Notes: generated by a model from the sequence alone, not told the origin. A stretch of 34,943 nucleotides of DNA from Mycobacterium sp. (GCA_025963385.1 JAOPUT010000130.1:1-34943), one strand, 5' to 3'; numbered from the stretch's first letter, positions 9,082 to 19,376 are shown. Translations and numbers: made by a program.

Positions 9082-10452
9082 CTCCACCGCCTTCGCATAC
9101 AGACCAAGCAGACGTGAATCCGGGTCGTAGATCTTCTTGACCGTGTTGTAGGTCTCTCCGCCGTAGAGCTCGTCGAACTCGTCGGGGGAGTAGTACGCGT
9201 CGGAGTACAACGACTTGTGGCCGTCGAGCTCGCTGACCTTCTCCTCGATGAGACGGTTCGTCGCGCCCTCTTCTGCACCGGCGGGCACCGATGACCAGAA
9301 GCCTATGTTCACGTACGTGTGATGCGCCGCAATCGGGTACAGCGGCCAGCCCGCGTCGTCGCGCAGCCGAAGTGGGCAGAGCCAGATGGGTTCGATCGGC
9401 ACGTTCTCCAGGAACCAGTCGACGAACTCGGCGGTGCGCTCGATCGGCACCTCGATGTCCTGCACGACGCGCTCCAGGGGCGGTCGGCCGTTGCGCTTCT
9501 CGATGCGGTCGGCGATGTCGAACCGCCGGTCGTAGGCGATGAGCTTCCAGTAGACGCTGCTGCGCCGGTAGCGCCGCGGCCAGAAGCGCCGGATCGTCGG
9601 ATTCTGCGCGCCGAACGCCCGCGAGCACCAGAACCAGTCGGTGTCCCAGCGCCACAGGTAGTCGTGGATGGTCAGCCGGTCGTGCTTCTCGCCGTCGGCG
9701 TGCTGGATCGACCGGTAGTAGATGTCGCGGCCCGTGTAGTCACTGACCGGGCCGGGTGTCGGGGTCTGCACGCCGACGCACAGATAGGACTCGTCGGCGC
9801 TGAACACCACCCCGTCTAGGTAGTGGACGGGTGACCCGTCGAGACCGCCCGTCTCGATGATGCGGTCCATGGTGGCGACGAGGTCCGTCAGCGACGTGAA
9901 CCGTAGGTGCCGCAGGGCGACGAACGGTTTCACCGGTTCCAGCTCGATCTTCAATCGCACCGAATAACCAAGCGTCCCATAGGAATTGGGGAAGGCATGG
10001 AACAGATCCGAGTGTTGATCCCGGCTCGCCGTCACGATCTCGCCCGTGCCGGTGAGGACGTCCATCTCGAGCACCGACTCGTGTGGCAGGCCGTTGCGGA
10101 AGGACGACGACTCGATGCCGAGTCCCGTCACCGCGCCGCCGAGTGTGATGGTCTTCAACTGCGGCACCACGAGTGGCGACAAACCATGAGGAAGCGTGGC
10201 AGCCACCAGGTCCTCGTAGGTACACATGCCTGCGACGTCGGCGGTCCGCGCATCGGGATCGACCGCGATCACACCCGTCAGCCCCGAGACGTCCAAACCC
10301 TTGGCCGTGGCCTTCTCGCGAGCCCGGAACAGGTTCGAGGTGGGCTTGGCCAGACGAACGGTGGCGCTTGATGGGATGGCGCGATAACTCGCCAGCAGTC
10401 TCTCCACGCCTGCCGCGTGGGCCGACTGCGCTTCGATCGATGCAACAGTCAC
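9073..10452 (-). CDS. FAD-binding oxidoreductase (FAD-linked oxidase, DAO/VAO fold)
   Basis: This 459-residue protein starts at GTG 10452. The PCMH-type FAD domain occupies about residues 30-190: GVIAVDPDARTADVAGMCTY, GLSPLVVPQLKTITLGGAVTG, then FPNSYGTLGYSVRL. The C-terminal half is the substrate cap (RSIQH, WFWCSRAFGAQNP, WKLIAYDRRFD). This resembles the DHCR24-like oxidases paired with CFA-type methyltransferases in mycobacteria (Rv3719 position). In the tuberculostearic acid route such a partner reduces a 10-methylene intermediate; substrate here is not proven. No ribosome site precedes the GTG and an AT-rich TATA-like stretch (TATATG) lies immediately upstream, so a leaderless transcript is possible. 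Its stop overlaps mini-ORF 1. Confidence 0.85.
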   Translation of the reverse strand: MTVASIEAQSAHAAGVERLLASYRAIPSSATVRLAKPTSNLFRAREKATAKGLDVSGLTGVIAVDPDARTADVAGMCTYEDLVAATLPHGLSPLVVPQLKTITLGGAVTGLGIESSSFRNGLPHESVLEMDVLTGTGEIVTASRDQHSDLFHAFPNSYGTLGYSVRLKIELEPVKPFVALRHLRFTSLTDLVATMDRIIETGGLDGSPVHYLDGVVFSADESYLCVGVQTPTPGPVSDYTGRDIYYRSIQHADGEKHDRLTIHDYLWRWDTDWFWCSRAFGAQNPTIRRFWPRRYRRSSVYWKLIAYDRRFDIADRIEKRNGRPPLERVVQDIEVPIERTAEFVDWFLENVPIEPIWLCPLRLRDDAGWPLYPIAAHHTYVNIGFWSSVPAGAEEGATNRLIEEKVSELDGHKSLYSDAYYSPDEFDELYGGETYNTVKKIYDPDSRLLGLYAKAVERR

Positions 10453-10541
10453 ACATATACGCTAGTCCCCGGTTGCAGCCGATGCGACCAGACCGACCCG
10501 GGATCACACCCGTACATCCTCTTGACTAGGAGTCTTCACCG

Positions 10542-10982
10542 ATGGGACAGGTCAGCGCCTCCAGCACTGTCTTGATCAACGCCGAACCCGACGCCGTGTT
10601 CACGGCCGTCGCCGACTACCAGACGGTTCGTCCGAAGATCCTCTCCTCGCACTACCGGGACTACAAGGTCCTCGAGGGCGGCCAGGGCGCGGGCACCGTT
10701 GCCACCTGGAAGCTGCAGGCCACCGAGTCGCGGGTCCGCGACGTCAAGGCCAGCGTCGACGTCGCCGGTCACACCGTCATCGAGAAGGACGCCAACTCGA
10801 CGTTGGTGACCAACTACACCGTCGCCCCCGCTGGTACCGGCTCGTCGGTCACGGTGAAGACGTCCTGGCAGGGCGCAGGCGGCGTCAAGGGCTTCTTCGA
10901 GAAGACGTTCGCACCGCTGGGCCTTCGCAAGATCCAGGCCGAGGTGTTGGCGAACCTGAAGAATCAGGTCGAGTCGAACTAG
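10542..10982 (+). CDS. SRPBCC-family (START-like) lipid/ligand-binding protein
   Basis: This 146-residue protein starts at ATG 10542, with AGGAG (10528-10532) 9 nt upstream. The N-terminus SASSTVLINAEPDAVFTAVADY is the opening strand-helix of the polyketide cyclase/SRPBCC fold. GTVATWKLQATE and VTVKTSWQGAGGVKGFFEKTFAPLGLRKIQAEVLANLK give the central sheet and long C-terminal helix. It corresponds in position to Rv3718c. It is divergent from the FAD oxidase gene, sharing a 89-bp promoter region. Ligand unknown; a hydrophobic molecule is likely from the fold. Confidence 0.85.
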   Translation: MGQVSASSTVLINAEPDAVFTAVADYQTVRPKILSSHYRDYKVLEGGQGAGTVATWKLQATESRVRDVKASVDVAGHTVIEKDANSTLVTNYTVAPAGTGSSVTVKTSWQGAGGVKGFFEKTFAPLGLRKIQAEVLANLKNQVESN

Positions 10983-10993
10983 GCGGGCAGTGG

Positions 10994-11755
10994 CTAGGCG
11001 GCGGCCCTCGCCGGCCTGGTCGCCAGGAATCCGGCGATCCCGCGCACCACGGCGTCGGCGTACTTCTGCCTGCCCTCGGGGCTCTCGATCAGCGCCGAGT
11101 CCGCGGGGTTCTTCATGTTGCCCAGTTCGACGAGGACCGACGGGTACTGCGCTAGGTTCAGCCCGGTGAGGTCAGAGCGCGGATACAGCCCGCCCTGGCC
11201 GATGTAGTTGGCGGGCAACAGGCCGGCGGCCTGGAGCTGGTCGCGCATGGTCTGGGCGAACTGCACGGACGGCCCCGACTGCGCGGCGTTCAGCGGCGGT
11301 GACGAGTAGTTGACGTGGAAGCCGCGACCCGTGGCGGGACCGCCGTCGGCGTGGATCGAGACGATCGCGTCGGGCTTCAGCGCGTTGGCCATCGCGGCGC
11401 GCTCGTCGACGCACGGACCCAGTCCGGTGTCGTCGCCGCGCGACATCGCGGTGCGCACGCCCAGCTGGGTCAGCTCTGCGCGAATGCGGAGCACCGTCTC
11501 CCAGTTGAACGTGTGCTCCGGATAGCCATCGTTGGTGGACGTCCCGCTGGCCTGGCAGTCCTTGGTGCCACCGCGGCCCGTCGGGACCTGCTTGCTGATG
11601 GAGGCGTCGTTGGCGCCGTTGTGGCCGGGATCGAGAAAGACGATCATCCCGGCGATGTTGGTCGGCGCGGCGACGGCGCTCGGAGAGAGGAGCGCCGCGA
11701 CGAGGAGGCTGACGGCAAGGGCTGCGCCGACACGCAGGCAGGCAGGTACGTGCAC
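10994..11755 (-). CDS. ami1: N-acetylmuramoyl-L-alanine amidase, Ami1/Rv3717 type
   Basis: The GTG at 11755 gives 253 residues with a signal peptide (GAALAVSLLVAALLSPSAVAA, cleavage about residue 30). The earlier start at 11821 would add a charged stretch before the signal and is less likely. Amidase_3 zinc ligands are His45 (FLDPGHNG), Glu80 (GYPEHTF) and His135 (VSIHADGG); the catalytic Glu is Glu210 (SVLVELGNMKN). Cys67 and Cys115 likely form the disulfide seen in Rv3717. There is no cell-wall-binding domain, as in that enzyme. It cleaves the bond between MurNAc and the stem peptide in the periplasm and acts in septal remodelling. It is convergent with the SRPBCC gene, with an 11-bp gap. 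Confidence 0.92.
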   Translation of the reverse strand: MHVPACLRVGAALAVSLLVAALLSPSAVAAPTNIAGMIVFLDPGHNGANDASISKQVPTGRGGTKDCQASGTSTNDGYPEHTFNWETVLRIRAELTQLGVRTAMSRGDDTGLGPCVDERAAMANALKPDAIVSIHADGGPATGRGFHVNYSSPPLNAAQSGPSVQFAQTMRDQLQAAGLLPANYIGQGGLYPRSDLTGLNLAQYPSVLVELGNMKNPADSALIESPEGRQKYADAVVRGIAGFLATRPARAAA

Positions 11756-11876
11756 GGCGCCAACGTAGCTCGCAGGACGACTAGGCTTGAGGGACGAATC
11801 GCCACGCGCGGACGATGGCAATCAAGTCGAGACCCAACTGCTACCTACTTGATTTCAGATGCAAAGGGAGTACGGA

Positions 11877-12209
11877 ATGCAACCCGGCCAACCGCCCGAC
11901 ATGTCGGCGCTCCTTGCGCAGGCCCAGCAGATGCAGCAGCAGTTGATGGAGGCGCAGGAAGCGCTCGCCGTCGCCGAGGTGCACGGCCAGGCCGGCGGCG
12001 GCCTGGTGCAGGTGACGATGAAGGGCAGCGGCGAGGTGACGGGCGTCGCGATCGACCCGAAGGTCGTCGACCCCGAGGACGTCGAGACGCTGCAGGACCT
12101 CGTCGTGGGTGCCATCAAGGACGCTTCCCGCCAGGTCACCGTCATGGCACAGAGCAAGCTCGGCCCGCTGGCCGGAGGACTCGGTGGGCTTGAATTGCCT
12201 GGGCTCTGA
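11877..12209 (+). CDS. YbaB/EbfC-family nucleoid-associated protein
   Basis: The ATG at 11877 has AAGGGAG 6 nt upstream; the more distal in-frame ATG (11859) overlaps that site and is rejected. The product has 110 residues. The N-terminal helix [23 protein letters not shown] forms the dimer coiled coil. The core [31 protein letters not shown] is the conserved YbaB sheet, and a Gly/Leu-rich tail follows. It sits 11 bp ahead of recR, the classic bacterial pairing, so an operon is very likely. Role: DNA binding, possibly linked to recombination repair. Confidence 0.95.
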   Translation: MQPGQPPDMSALLAQAQQMQQQLMEAQEALAVAEVHGQAGGGLVQVTMKGSGEVTGVAIDPKVVDPEDVETLQDLVVGAIKDASRQVTVMAQSKLGPLAGGLGGLELPGL

Positions 12210-12220
12210 CTTGTACCGCC

Positions 12221-12832
12221 ATGTTTGAAGGCCCAGTCCAGGATCTGATCGACGAGCTGGGCAAGCTGCCCGGTATCGGGCCGAAGAGCGCGCAGCGCAT
12301 CGCGTTTCACCTGCTGTCGGTGGAGCCGCCCGACATCGACCGGCTGACCGCCGTGCTCGGCAAGGTGCGTGACGGTGTGACGTTCTGCTCGGTGTGCGGC
12401 AACGTCTCCGACGACGAGCGGTGCCGCATCTGCTCGGACTCGCGACGCGACGCCTCGCTGGTGTGCGTGGTGGAGGAGCCCAAGGACGTGCAGGCCGTCG
12501 AACGGACGCGTGAGTTCCGTGGCCGCTACCACGTGCTGGGCGGGGCGCTCGATCCGCTGTCGGGGGTCGGGCCGGAACAACTGCGAATTCGCGAGCTGCT
12601 CAACAGGATTGGTGAGCGCGTCGACGGTGTCGACGTGGCTGAGGTCATCATCGCGACCGACCCCAACACCGAGGGTGAGGCGACGGCCACCTACCTCGTG
12701 CGCATGCTGCGCGACATCCCCGGGCTGACGGTGACCCGCATCGCGTCGGGCCTCCCGATGGGTGGCGATCTGGAGTTCGCCGACGAGCTCACCCTTGGGC
12801 GCGCTCTCACCGGGCGCCGGGCGATGGCTTGA
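12221..12832 (+). CDS. recR: Recombination mediator protein RecR
   Basis: The 203-residue product has the expected family length. The helix-hairpin-helix [20 protein letters not shown] (residues ~13-32) is followed by a four-Cys zinc finger (Cys56, Cys59, Cys68, Cys71). A Toprim domain covers about residues 80-175 ([33 protein letters not shown]), and a Walker-like C-terminus follows ([21 protein letters not shown]). It acts with RecO to load RecA at gaps. The ribosome site is weak, fitting coupling to the upstream ybaB gene. Confidence 0.97.
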   Translation: MFEGPVQDLIDELGKLPGIGPKSAQRIAFHLLSVEPPDIDRLTAVLGKVRDGVTFCSVCGNVSDDERCRICSDSRRDASLVCVVEEPKDVQAVERTREFRGRYHVLGGALDPLSGVGPEQLRIRELLNRIGERVDGVDVAEVIIATDPNTEGEATATYLVRMLRDIPGLTVTRIASGLPMGGDLEFADELTLGRALTGRRAMA

Positions 12833-12851
12833 TTAGCCTAGGGTGGCGAAC

Positions 12852-13250
12852 ATGCCCGATGAGGAGTTCAAGGTCGAGGTCGAGCTCGGCGACGAGGCGC
12901 ACCACCTGTCGTTCTGGGAGCGCGTGAAGTCGCTGGGCCTGGACGACGATGCCCGCAAGCGGCTCGGCGGAAGAGTCACGGTGACCCGCGACGGGAACCG
13001 GATCCAGCTGTACACCCACTCGCTGGAGGACGCCCGCGAAGCGGAGCGCACGGTGCGCGAACTCGTCGCGGCCGACGGCATCACCGCCGAGTACACCGTG
13101 ACCCGGTGGAATGCCGACGCCCAGGAGTGGGTCGATCCCGGTGACGGGCATGCGGTGGCCGACGATGCGCCGGAGTCACCGGTACCCGACCCGAGTTACG
13201 TGATCCTCGAGGCCTACAAGCCGGAGTTCTTGCGCGACTTGGGGTTGTAG
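12852..13250 (+). CDS. Conserved hypothetical protein downstream of recR
   Basis: The ATG at 12852 has TAGGG 8 nt upstream and gives 132 residues; a GTG three codons earlier is possible. The sequence is acidic, starts MPDEEFKVEVELGDEAHHLS, and alternates strands and helices (GGRVTVTRDGNRIQLYTHSL, then an Arg/Glu-rich helix EDAREAERTVRELVAAD). It ends in WNADAQEWVDPG and a short tail. No signal peptide or membrane segment is present. I do not recognise a named family; it looks like an intact soluble actinobacterial protein co-transcribed with ybaB-recR. Confidence 0.8.
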   Translation: MPDEEFKVEVELGDEAHHLSFWERVKSLGLDDDARKRLGGRVTVTRDGNRIQLYTHSLEDAREAERTVRELVAADGITAEYTVTRWNADAQEWVDPGDGHAVADDAPESPVPDPSYVILEAYKPEFLRDLGL

Positions 13251-13290
13251 GGCGCTCGCGCCACCCCGCTCTCCCACCGGCACCTTCAAT

Positions 13291-13353
13291 CCGCGACTCA
13301 TAAACGTTCGCGGCGACACGCCGTGCCGCGCCGCGATGGCTTATGTCTCGCGG
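13291..13353. repeat. Palindromic repeat, upstream copy (flanks DUF559 gene)
   Basis: The left arm begins CCGCGACTCATAAACG (13291-13306) and the right arm ends TTATGTCTCGCGG (13341-13353); the arms are imperfect inverted repeats (12 of 15). The first 29 bp match the downstream copy (from 14224) at 27 positions. It lies between two genes on the same strand, so it is not simply a terminator for convergent genes. Confidence 0.85.
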
Positions 13354-13384
13354 GTTTGTCGGTGGGCGCTGGCACCTTGCGCGC

Positions 13385-14236
13385 ATGACGACAGTGTTCC
13401 GCGGCAGCGACGCCTTACGTGGCGGCAGGCTGACCGAACATCACCTCCGCACCCGCTTCGAAGCGATTCACCCCGACGTGTACGTGCCGGAGTTCGCCGC
13501 GATGACGATGGCCGACCGGGCCCGGGCGGCGGTCCTGTGGTCGAAACGGCGCGGCATCGTGGCCGGCGTGACGGCGTCGGCGTTGCACGGCGCGCGCTGG
13601 GTCGGTGACGACGAGCCCGTCGAACTGATCTGGCAAAACCAGCACGCCCCCGGCGGCGTGCTGACCCGCAACGAACGCATCGCGCGCGACGAGATCGTCG
13701 TCATCGACGGGATCGCGGTCACCACGACTGCGCGCACCGCCCTCGACCTGGGGCGCCATCTCGCGCGGGACCAAGCGGTCGCGCGGCTCGACGCGTTGGC
13801 GCATGCGACGGGTATCACCACCTCGGACGTCGAGCCTCTGCTCGATCGCTACCGCGGCAGTCGCGGTGCCCGACGGGCCAGGGAGGCGATCGCACTCATG
13901 GACGCTGGCGGAACGTCACCGAAGGAGACCTGGCTGCGGCTGCTCGTGCTTGACGACGGGCTTCCAAATCCTCACGCGCAGTTGATGGTTCACAACGGTG
14001 ATCACTATCCGCTGGCGTATCTGGACCTTGGATGGTCGGACTACATGGTGGCCGCCGAGTACGACGGCGATCACCACCGCAAGGATCGCAAGCAGTACCT
14101 CAAGGACATCAGCAGACTGAGGATGCTCGAGCGGCTGGGCTGGATCGTCATTCGCGTGGTCGCCGAGGACCATCCCCTGGACGTCCTGACCCGGATACGC
14201 CAGGCGCTCGTCAGCCGCGGCTACCGCGACACATAA
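13385..14236 (+). CDS. DUF559-domain protein with AbiEi-like N-terminus
   Basis: The ATG at 13385 (MTTVFRGSDALRGG) gives 283 residues; the frame is open further upstream, but that part lies in the palindromic repeat. The N-terminal half resembles AbiEi-type antitoxin/transcription factors (HHLRTRFEAIHPDVYVP, SKRRGIVAGVTASALHGARW, VTTTARTALDLGRHL). The C-terminal ~110 residues match DUF559, a Vsr/restriction-endonuclease-like fold: KETWLRLLVLDDGLP, LDLGWSDYMVAAEYDGDHHR, ERLGWIVIRVVAEDH. The EYDGDHH motif would be the metal-binding site. Rv3714c occupies this slot in M. tuberculosis as I recall, and paralogues are common in mycobacteria. Function is unknown. Its stop codon lies inside the downstream palindromic repeat. 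Confidence 0.85.
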   Translation: MTTVFRGSDALRGGRLTEHHLRTRFEAIHPDVYVPEFAAMTMADRARAAVLWSKRRGIVAGVTASALHGARWVGDDEPVELIWQNQHAPGGVLTRNERIARDEIVVIDGIAVTTTARTALDLGRHLARDQAVARLDALAHATGITTSDVEPLLDRYRGSRGARRAREAIALMDAGGTSPKETWLRLLVLDDGLPNPHAQLMVHNGDHYPLAYLDLGWSDYMVAAEYDGDHHRKDRKQYLKDISRLRMLERLGWIVIRVVAEDHPLDVLTRIRQALVSRGYRDT

Positions 14237-14286
14237 ACGTTCGTGGCGACACGACGGCGGAAGCCGCTGACGTTTATGTCTCGCGG
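14224..14286. repeat. Palindromic repeat, downstream copy (flanks DUF559 gene)
   Basis: Arms CCGCGACACATAAACG (14224-14239) and CGTTTATGTCTCGCGG (14271-14286) are complementary at 15 of 16 positions, with a 31-bp loop. It contains the DUF559 stop codon (14234-14236) and ends just before the convergent gatD stop, so it may also end transcription from both sides. It is near-identical in its left half to the copy at 13291. Confidence 0.92.
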
Positions 14287-14299
14287 AAGGGTGGCGACC

Positions 14300-15016
14300 C
14301 TAGACGCGGCGGGGGGCGGCCAAGCGTTCGCGTCGCAGCTGGTCGACCTCGTCGAGTTCGATCGGCGCCAGTTCACCCACCACGCGTGACAGCAGGTGGT
14401 CGGCCAGCTGCGGGTTGCGCGCCAGACACGGCCCGTGCAGATAGGTCGCGACGATGCTGCCCTGGACCGCACCGTCGAAACCATCCCCGGCGCGGTTCCC
14501 CGCGCCGCTGATCACCTTCGCCAGCGGCGTGGCGGCGGAACCCAAAACCGTTCCGCCGCGGTGGTTCTCGAAGCCGGTCAGCCGTTGGTCGAGGCCGGTC
14601 AGCAGTGGCTGGGAGACCACTTCGCCGATGGTCCGCTCCCGTTGCGGCGACGTCGTCACGTCGAGCACTCCGACGCCGTCCACCCGCTCGCCCGACGACG
14701 TCTCGTACCAGTGGCCGAGCACCTGGATCGCCGCGCAGATGGCCAGCACCGGGGCGCCCCGCTCGATCGCGCGCTGCAGGCCGGGGTACCGGATCAGGTG
14801 TTTGGTCGCCAACCGCTGCGCGTAGTCCTCCGCGCCACCGAGCGTGTAGAGGTCCAAGGATTCGGGCACCGGGTCGGCCAGCGTGATCTCGACGACGTCG
14901 GCGTCGAAACCCCGCAGCCGCAGGCGCTGTCGCAGCACCACCGCGTTGCCGCCGTCGCCATAGGTGCCCATGACGTCGGGCAGCACCAGCCCGATCCGTA
15001 CGGTCGACTCAGCCAT
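14300..15016 (-). CDS. gatD: Lipid II isoglutaminyl synthase, glutaminase subunit GatD
   Basis: This 238-residue CobB/CobQ-like class I amidotransferase starts at ATG 15016. The nucleophile is Cys94 in LAICAAIQVLG, the same position as in S. aureus GatD. The C-terminal GNRAGDGFDGAVQGSIVATYLHGP carries the catalytic His region. GatD releases ammonia from glutamine for MurT, which amidates the alpha-carboxyl of D-Glu in lipid II. Its ATG overlaps the murT stop by 8 bp, so expression is coupled. It corresponds to Rv3713 (annotated CobQ2), but the MurT partner shows it is a cell-wall rather than a cobalamin enzyme. Confidence 0.93.
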   Translation of the reverse strand: MAESTVRIGLVLPDVMGTYGDGGNAVVLRQRLRLRGFDADVVEITLADPVPESLDLYTLGGAEDYAQRLATKHLIRYPGLQRAIERGAPVLAICAAIQVLGHWYETSSGERVDGVGVLDVTTSPQRERTIGEVVSQPLLTGLDQRLTGFENHRGGTVLGSAATPLAKVISGAGNRAGDGFDGAVQGSIVATYLHGPCLARNPQLADHLLSRVVGELAPIELDEVDQLRRERLAAPRRV

Positions 15017-16238
15017 GCCGCTCCAGGACCCGGTTCAGCTGGAGGAAGGCCGTGTAATTGGCGATCACCTCGACGTGACCGGGCGGACACGACGCGATGG
15101 CCTTGACGGTGTCGTGCACCAGCGTGTGGCCGACGCCCGCGTAGCCGAGTCGTACCGCGAGGTCGGTGCCACGTTCACCCGCTGCGACGACCGCGGTGTC
15201 CTCGAAGTGCTCGAACTTCACGTCCCAGAGCCACGACAGGTCCTCGCCGTCGGGCACCTGGCCGTTGACGGCGATCACCACGCCCGCGCCGTGCTTGTCG
15301 ACCATTGACAGCGCCTCCTGCCACCCGGCGGGATTCTTGGCGAGCAGCACCCTGGCGGTGTGCGGACCCATGCGCACGGTCCGGTAGCGACCCGCCACCT
15401 CGTCGACATCGGACACCGCTGCGACCGCGGCGGCCGGATCGGCGCCGAGCGCGACGGCCGCCGCGATCGCCTGCGTGGCATTGCCACGGTTGACGGCACC
15501 GGGCAGCGCCAGCGTCATCGGCAGTGCGAGGCCGTCGGGGCCGTACACGTGGGAGTCGTCGTACCACCACTGCGGGGTGGGTCTCTTGAAGTCGGTGCCG
15601 GTCGAATACCAGTCGGCGCCGTCGCGGACGATGATCTCGCCGCTGCGCGGGCAGCTGACCGAGTCGTTGGCCCAGCTGCCGCCCGCCGCCACCCAGACCA
15701 CGTCGGGGCTGTCGTAGGCCGCCGACGTCATCAGGACGTCATCGCAATTGGCCACCACGACGGCAGCCGGATGCCGGGCCAGGCCGCCGCGCAGCGTCCG
15801 CTCGATGTGGTTGATCTCACCGACGCGGTCGAGTTGATCGCGCGACAGGTTGAGCAGGACGATCACCGCGGGATCGACGGCATCGGCCACGTGCGGCACG
15901 TGCATCTCGTCGACTTCCAGCGCGGCCAGCGTCGCCTTGGGGGTGCCTGCGAGTGCCGCGATCAGGCCAGCGTCCATGTTGGCGCCCTCGGCGTTGGTGG
16001 CGACGGGACCCATCGTCGCGAGCGCCGCGGCGGTCATCCTGGTGGTGGTCGACTTGCCGTTGGTGCCGGTCACGATCACGGAGCGCCTGCCAGCGCCGAG
16101 CTGACCCAGGATCGACTTGTCGAGTGTCATCGACACCAGGCCGCCGATCATTGCGCCAGCACCGCGGCCGGTCACGCGCGACGCCCAGCGCGCCGCTGCG
16201 CCTGCGCCTAGCGCGACTCGTCCACGGGCTGTCACCAT
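15009..16238 (-). CDS. murT: Lipid II isoglutaminyl synthase, Mur-ligase-like subunit MurT
   Basis: The ATG at 16238 (MVTARGRVALGAGAAARWAS) gives 409 residues; an upstream in-frame start would add 13 proline/arginine-rich residues. The Mur-ligase ATP site is VIVTGTNGKSTTTRM, followed by EVDEMHVP and LLNLSRDQLDRVGEINHI. The C-terminal DUF1727 domain includes VAGRYRTV, LLAKNPAGWQEAL and WLWDVKFEHF. It activates D-Glu in lipid II with ATP for amidation by GatD-supplied ammonia. Most MurT proteins carry a four-cysteine ribbon in the middle domain; here the equivalent stretch (around VSCPRSGEIIVRDGADW) has a single cysteine. It is divergent from the exonuclease gene. Confidence 0.93.
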   Translation of the reverse strand: MVTARGRVALGAGAAARWASRVTGRGAGAMIGGLVSMTLDKSILGQLGAGRRSVIVTGTNGKSTTTRMTAAALATMGPVATNAEGANMDAGLIAALAGTPKATLAALEVDEMHVPHVADAVDPAVIVLLNLSRDQLDRVGEINHIERTLRGGLARHPAAVVVANCDDVLMTSAAYDSPDVVWVAAGGSWANDSVSCPRSGEIIVRDGADWYSTGTDFKRPTPQWWYDDSHVYGPDGLALPMTLALPGAVNRGNATQAIAAAVALGADPAAAVAAVSDVDEVAGRYRTVRMGPHTARVLLAKNPAGWQEALSMVDKHGAGVVIAVNGQVPDGEDLSWLWDVKFEHFEDTAVVAAGERGTDLAVRLGYAGVGHTLVHDTVKAIASCPPGHVEVIANYTAFLQLNRVLERHG

Positions 16239-16336
16239 CCCCGGCAGTCTAGGAGGCCGAAACTGGGTGGGCGACACGCGGCGTCACCCGTCGAGCGTTG
16301 GCTAGGAATGTCCGAGGACCGTGCCATCCTCGAAAC

Positions 16337-17356
16337 GTGAGCCAAACTGCTGCTGGATGTCGCCGGCCAAGCGGCTCCTGGGGCCGACCGGCCACCGAGC
16401 CCGGTGCGGGCTGGGCGGTGGTCGACGTCGAGACGACGGGTTTCCACCCACGTCAGGCTCGCGTCGTCAGCGTCGCGGCTCTGGCCCTCGGCGACGACGG
16501 CAACGTCGAGGGCAGCTTCTCCAGTCTGCTGAACCCCGGCGTCGACCCTGGGCCCACCCACGTCCACGGGCTGACCACCGAGATGCTCGAGGGCCAGCCG
16601 ACCTTCGCCGACGTGGTCGGTGAGCTCAACGCGGTGCTCGAGGGGCGCACGCTGGTGGCCCACAACGTCGGCTTCGACTACGCATTCCTGGCCAACGAGG
16701 CGGAGCTCGTGGGGGCCGAACTGCCCGTCGACACCGTGATGTGCACGGTCGAGTTGGCACGCAGGCTGGATCTCGGCATCGAGAACCTGCGGCTCGAGAC
16801 GCTGGCCGCGCACTGGGGCGTGACGCAGATGCGCCCGCACGATGCGCTCGACGACGCGCTGGTGCTGGCACAGATTCTCAAGCCGTCCCTCGCGGGCGCT
16901 CACGATCGCAAGGCCTGGCTGCCGGTCCGCCCGGTGAAACGGCGCACCTGGCCCAACGGTCAGGTCACGCACGAAGAACTGCTTCCGCTGAAGACCATCG
17001 CGGCCCGGCTGCCATGCGACTTCCAGAACCCCGGCCGGTTCGTGGCGGGCCGCCCGCTGGTGCAGGGCATGCGGGTGGCGCTGTCGTCGGAGGTCACGCA
17101 CACCTACGAGGAGCTCATCGAGCGGATGCTGCACGCCGGGTTGGCGTACGCGGACATCGTCGATCAGCAGACGTCAGTGGTGATCTGCGACGATCCCCAG
17201 CCGGAACAGGGCAGGGGCTATCAGGCAGGCGAGATGGGGATCCCCCTCGTCAGCGACGCCGACTTCATGGCGCTGATGGAACGCGTCGTCGGGGGCACCG
17301 GCATCGAGGAGTTCACCGACACCACCCTCGCCGGCGACCAGTTCACGCTGTTCTAG
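16337..17356 (+). CDS. dnaQ: DEDDh 3'-5' exonuclease, DNA polymerase III epsilon-like
   Basis: The GTG at 16337 (VSQTAAGCRRPSG) gives 339 residues and matches, as I recall, the MSQT start of Rv3711c. The three exonuclease motifs are clear: ExoI VVDVETTG, ExoII AHNVGFDYAFLANE and ExoIII PHDALDDALV (the His of DEDDh). The C-terminal ~110 residues (LVQGMRVALSSEVTHTYEEL, VSDADFMALMERVVGG) look like a BRCT domain. In mycobacteria the DnaE1 PHP domain provides replicative proofreading, so this protein is probably an accessory repair nuclease rather than the replisome proofreader. It is convergent with leuA, with a 30-bp gap. Confidence 0.88.
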   Translation: MSQTAAGCRRPSGSWGRPATEPGAGWAVVDVETTGFHPRQARVVSVAALALGDDGNVEGSFSSLLNPGVDPGPTHVHGLTTEMLEGQPTFADVVGELNAVLEGRTLVAHNVGFDYAFLANEAELVGAELPVDTVMCTVELARRLDLGIENLRLETLAAHWGVTQMRPHDALDDALVLAQILKPSLAGAHDRKAWLPVRPVKRRTWPNGQVTHEELLPLKTIAARLPCDFQNPGRFVAGRPLVQGMRVALSSEVTHTYEELIERMLHAGLAYADIVDQQTSVVICDDPQPEQGRGYQAGEMGIPLVSDADFMALMERVVGGTGIEEFTDTTLAGDQFTLF

Positions 17357-17386
17357 TCGCCGGCGATTCAGGCTGGACTACGCCTC

Positions 17387-19283
<1,897 letters not shown>

Positions 19284-19299
<16 letters not shown>

Positions 19300-19337
19300 C
19301 GTCCGAGGAGGAGCGTCCGCTGCACGTTGGCCACCAT
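19284..19337 (-). CDS. leuL: leuA leader peptide (MVANVQRTLLLGRRDGV)
   Basis: ATG 19337 opens a 17-codon ORF whose codons 9-11 are three consecutive CTC leucine codons (19313-19305). The TGA (19286-19284) falls in the loop of the 10-bp hairpin. A ribosome stalled at the CTC codons would cover the 5' arm of that hairpin, favouring read-through into leuA when leucyl-tRNA is scarce. GGAG lies only 1-4 nt before the ATG, and a GAGTAT -10-like hexamer overlaps the start, so initiation at the ATG, the next GTG, or on a leaderless transcript remain alternatives. Confidence 0.75.
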
Positions 19338-19376
19338 ACTCCGCGAGTCCGTCCGGCCAAAACCCCCGGGTCTCGC

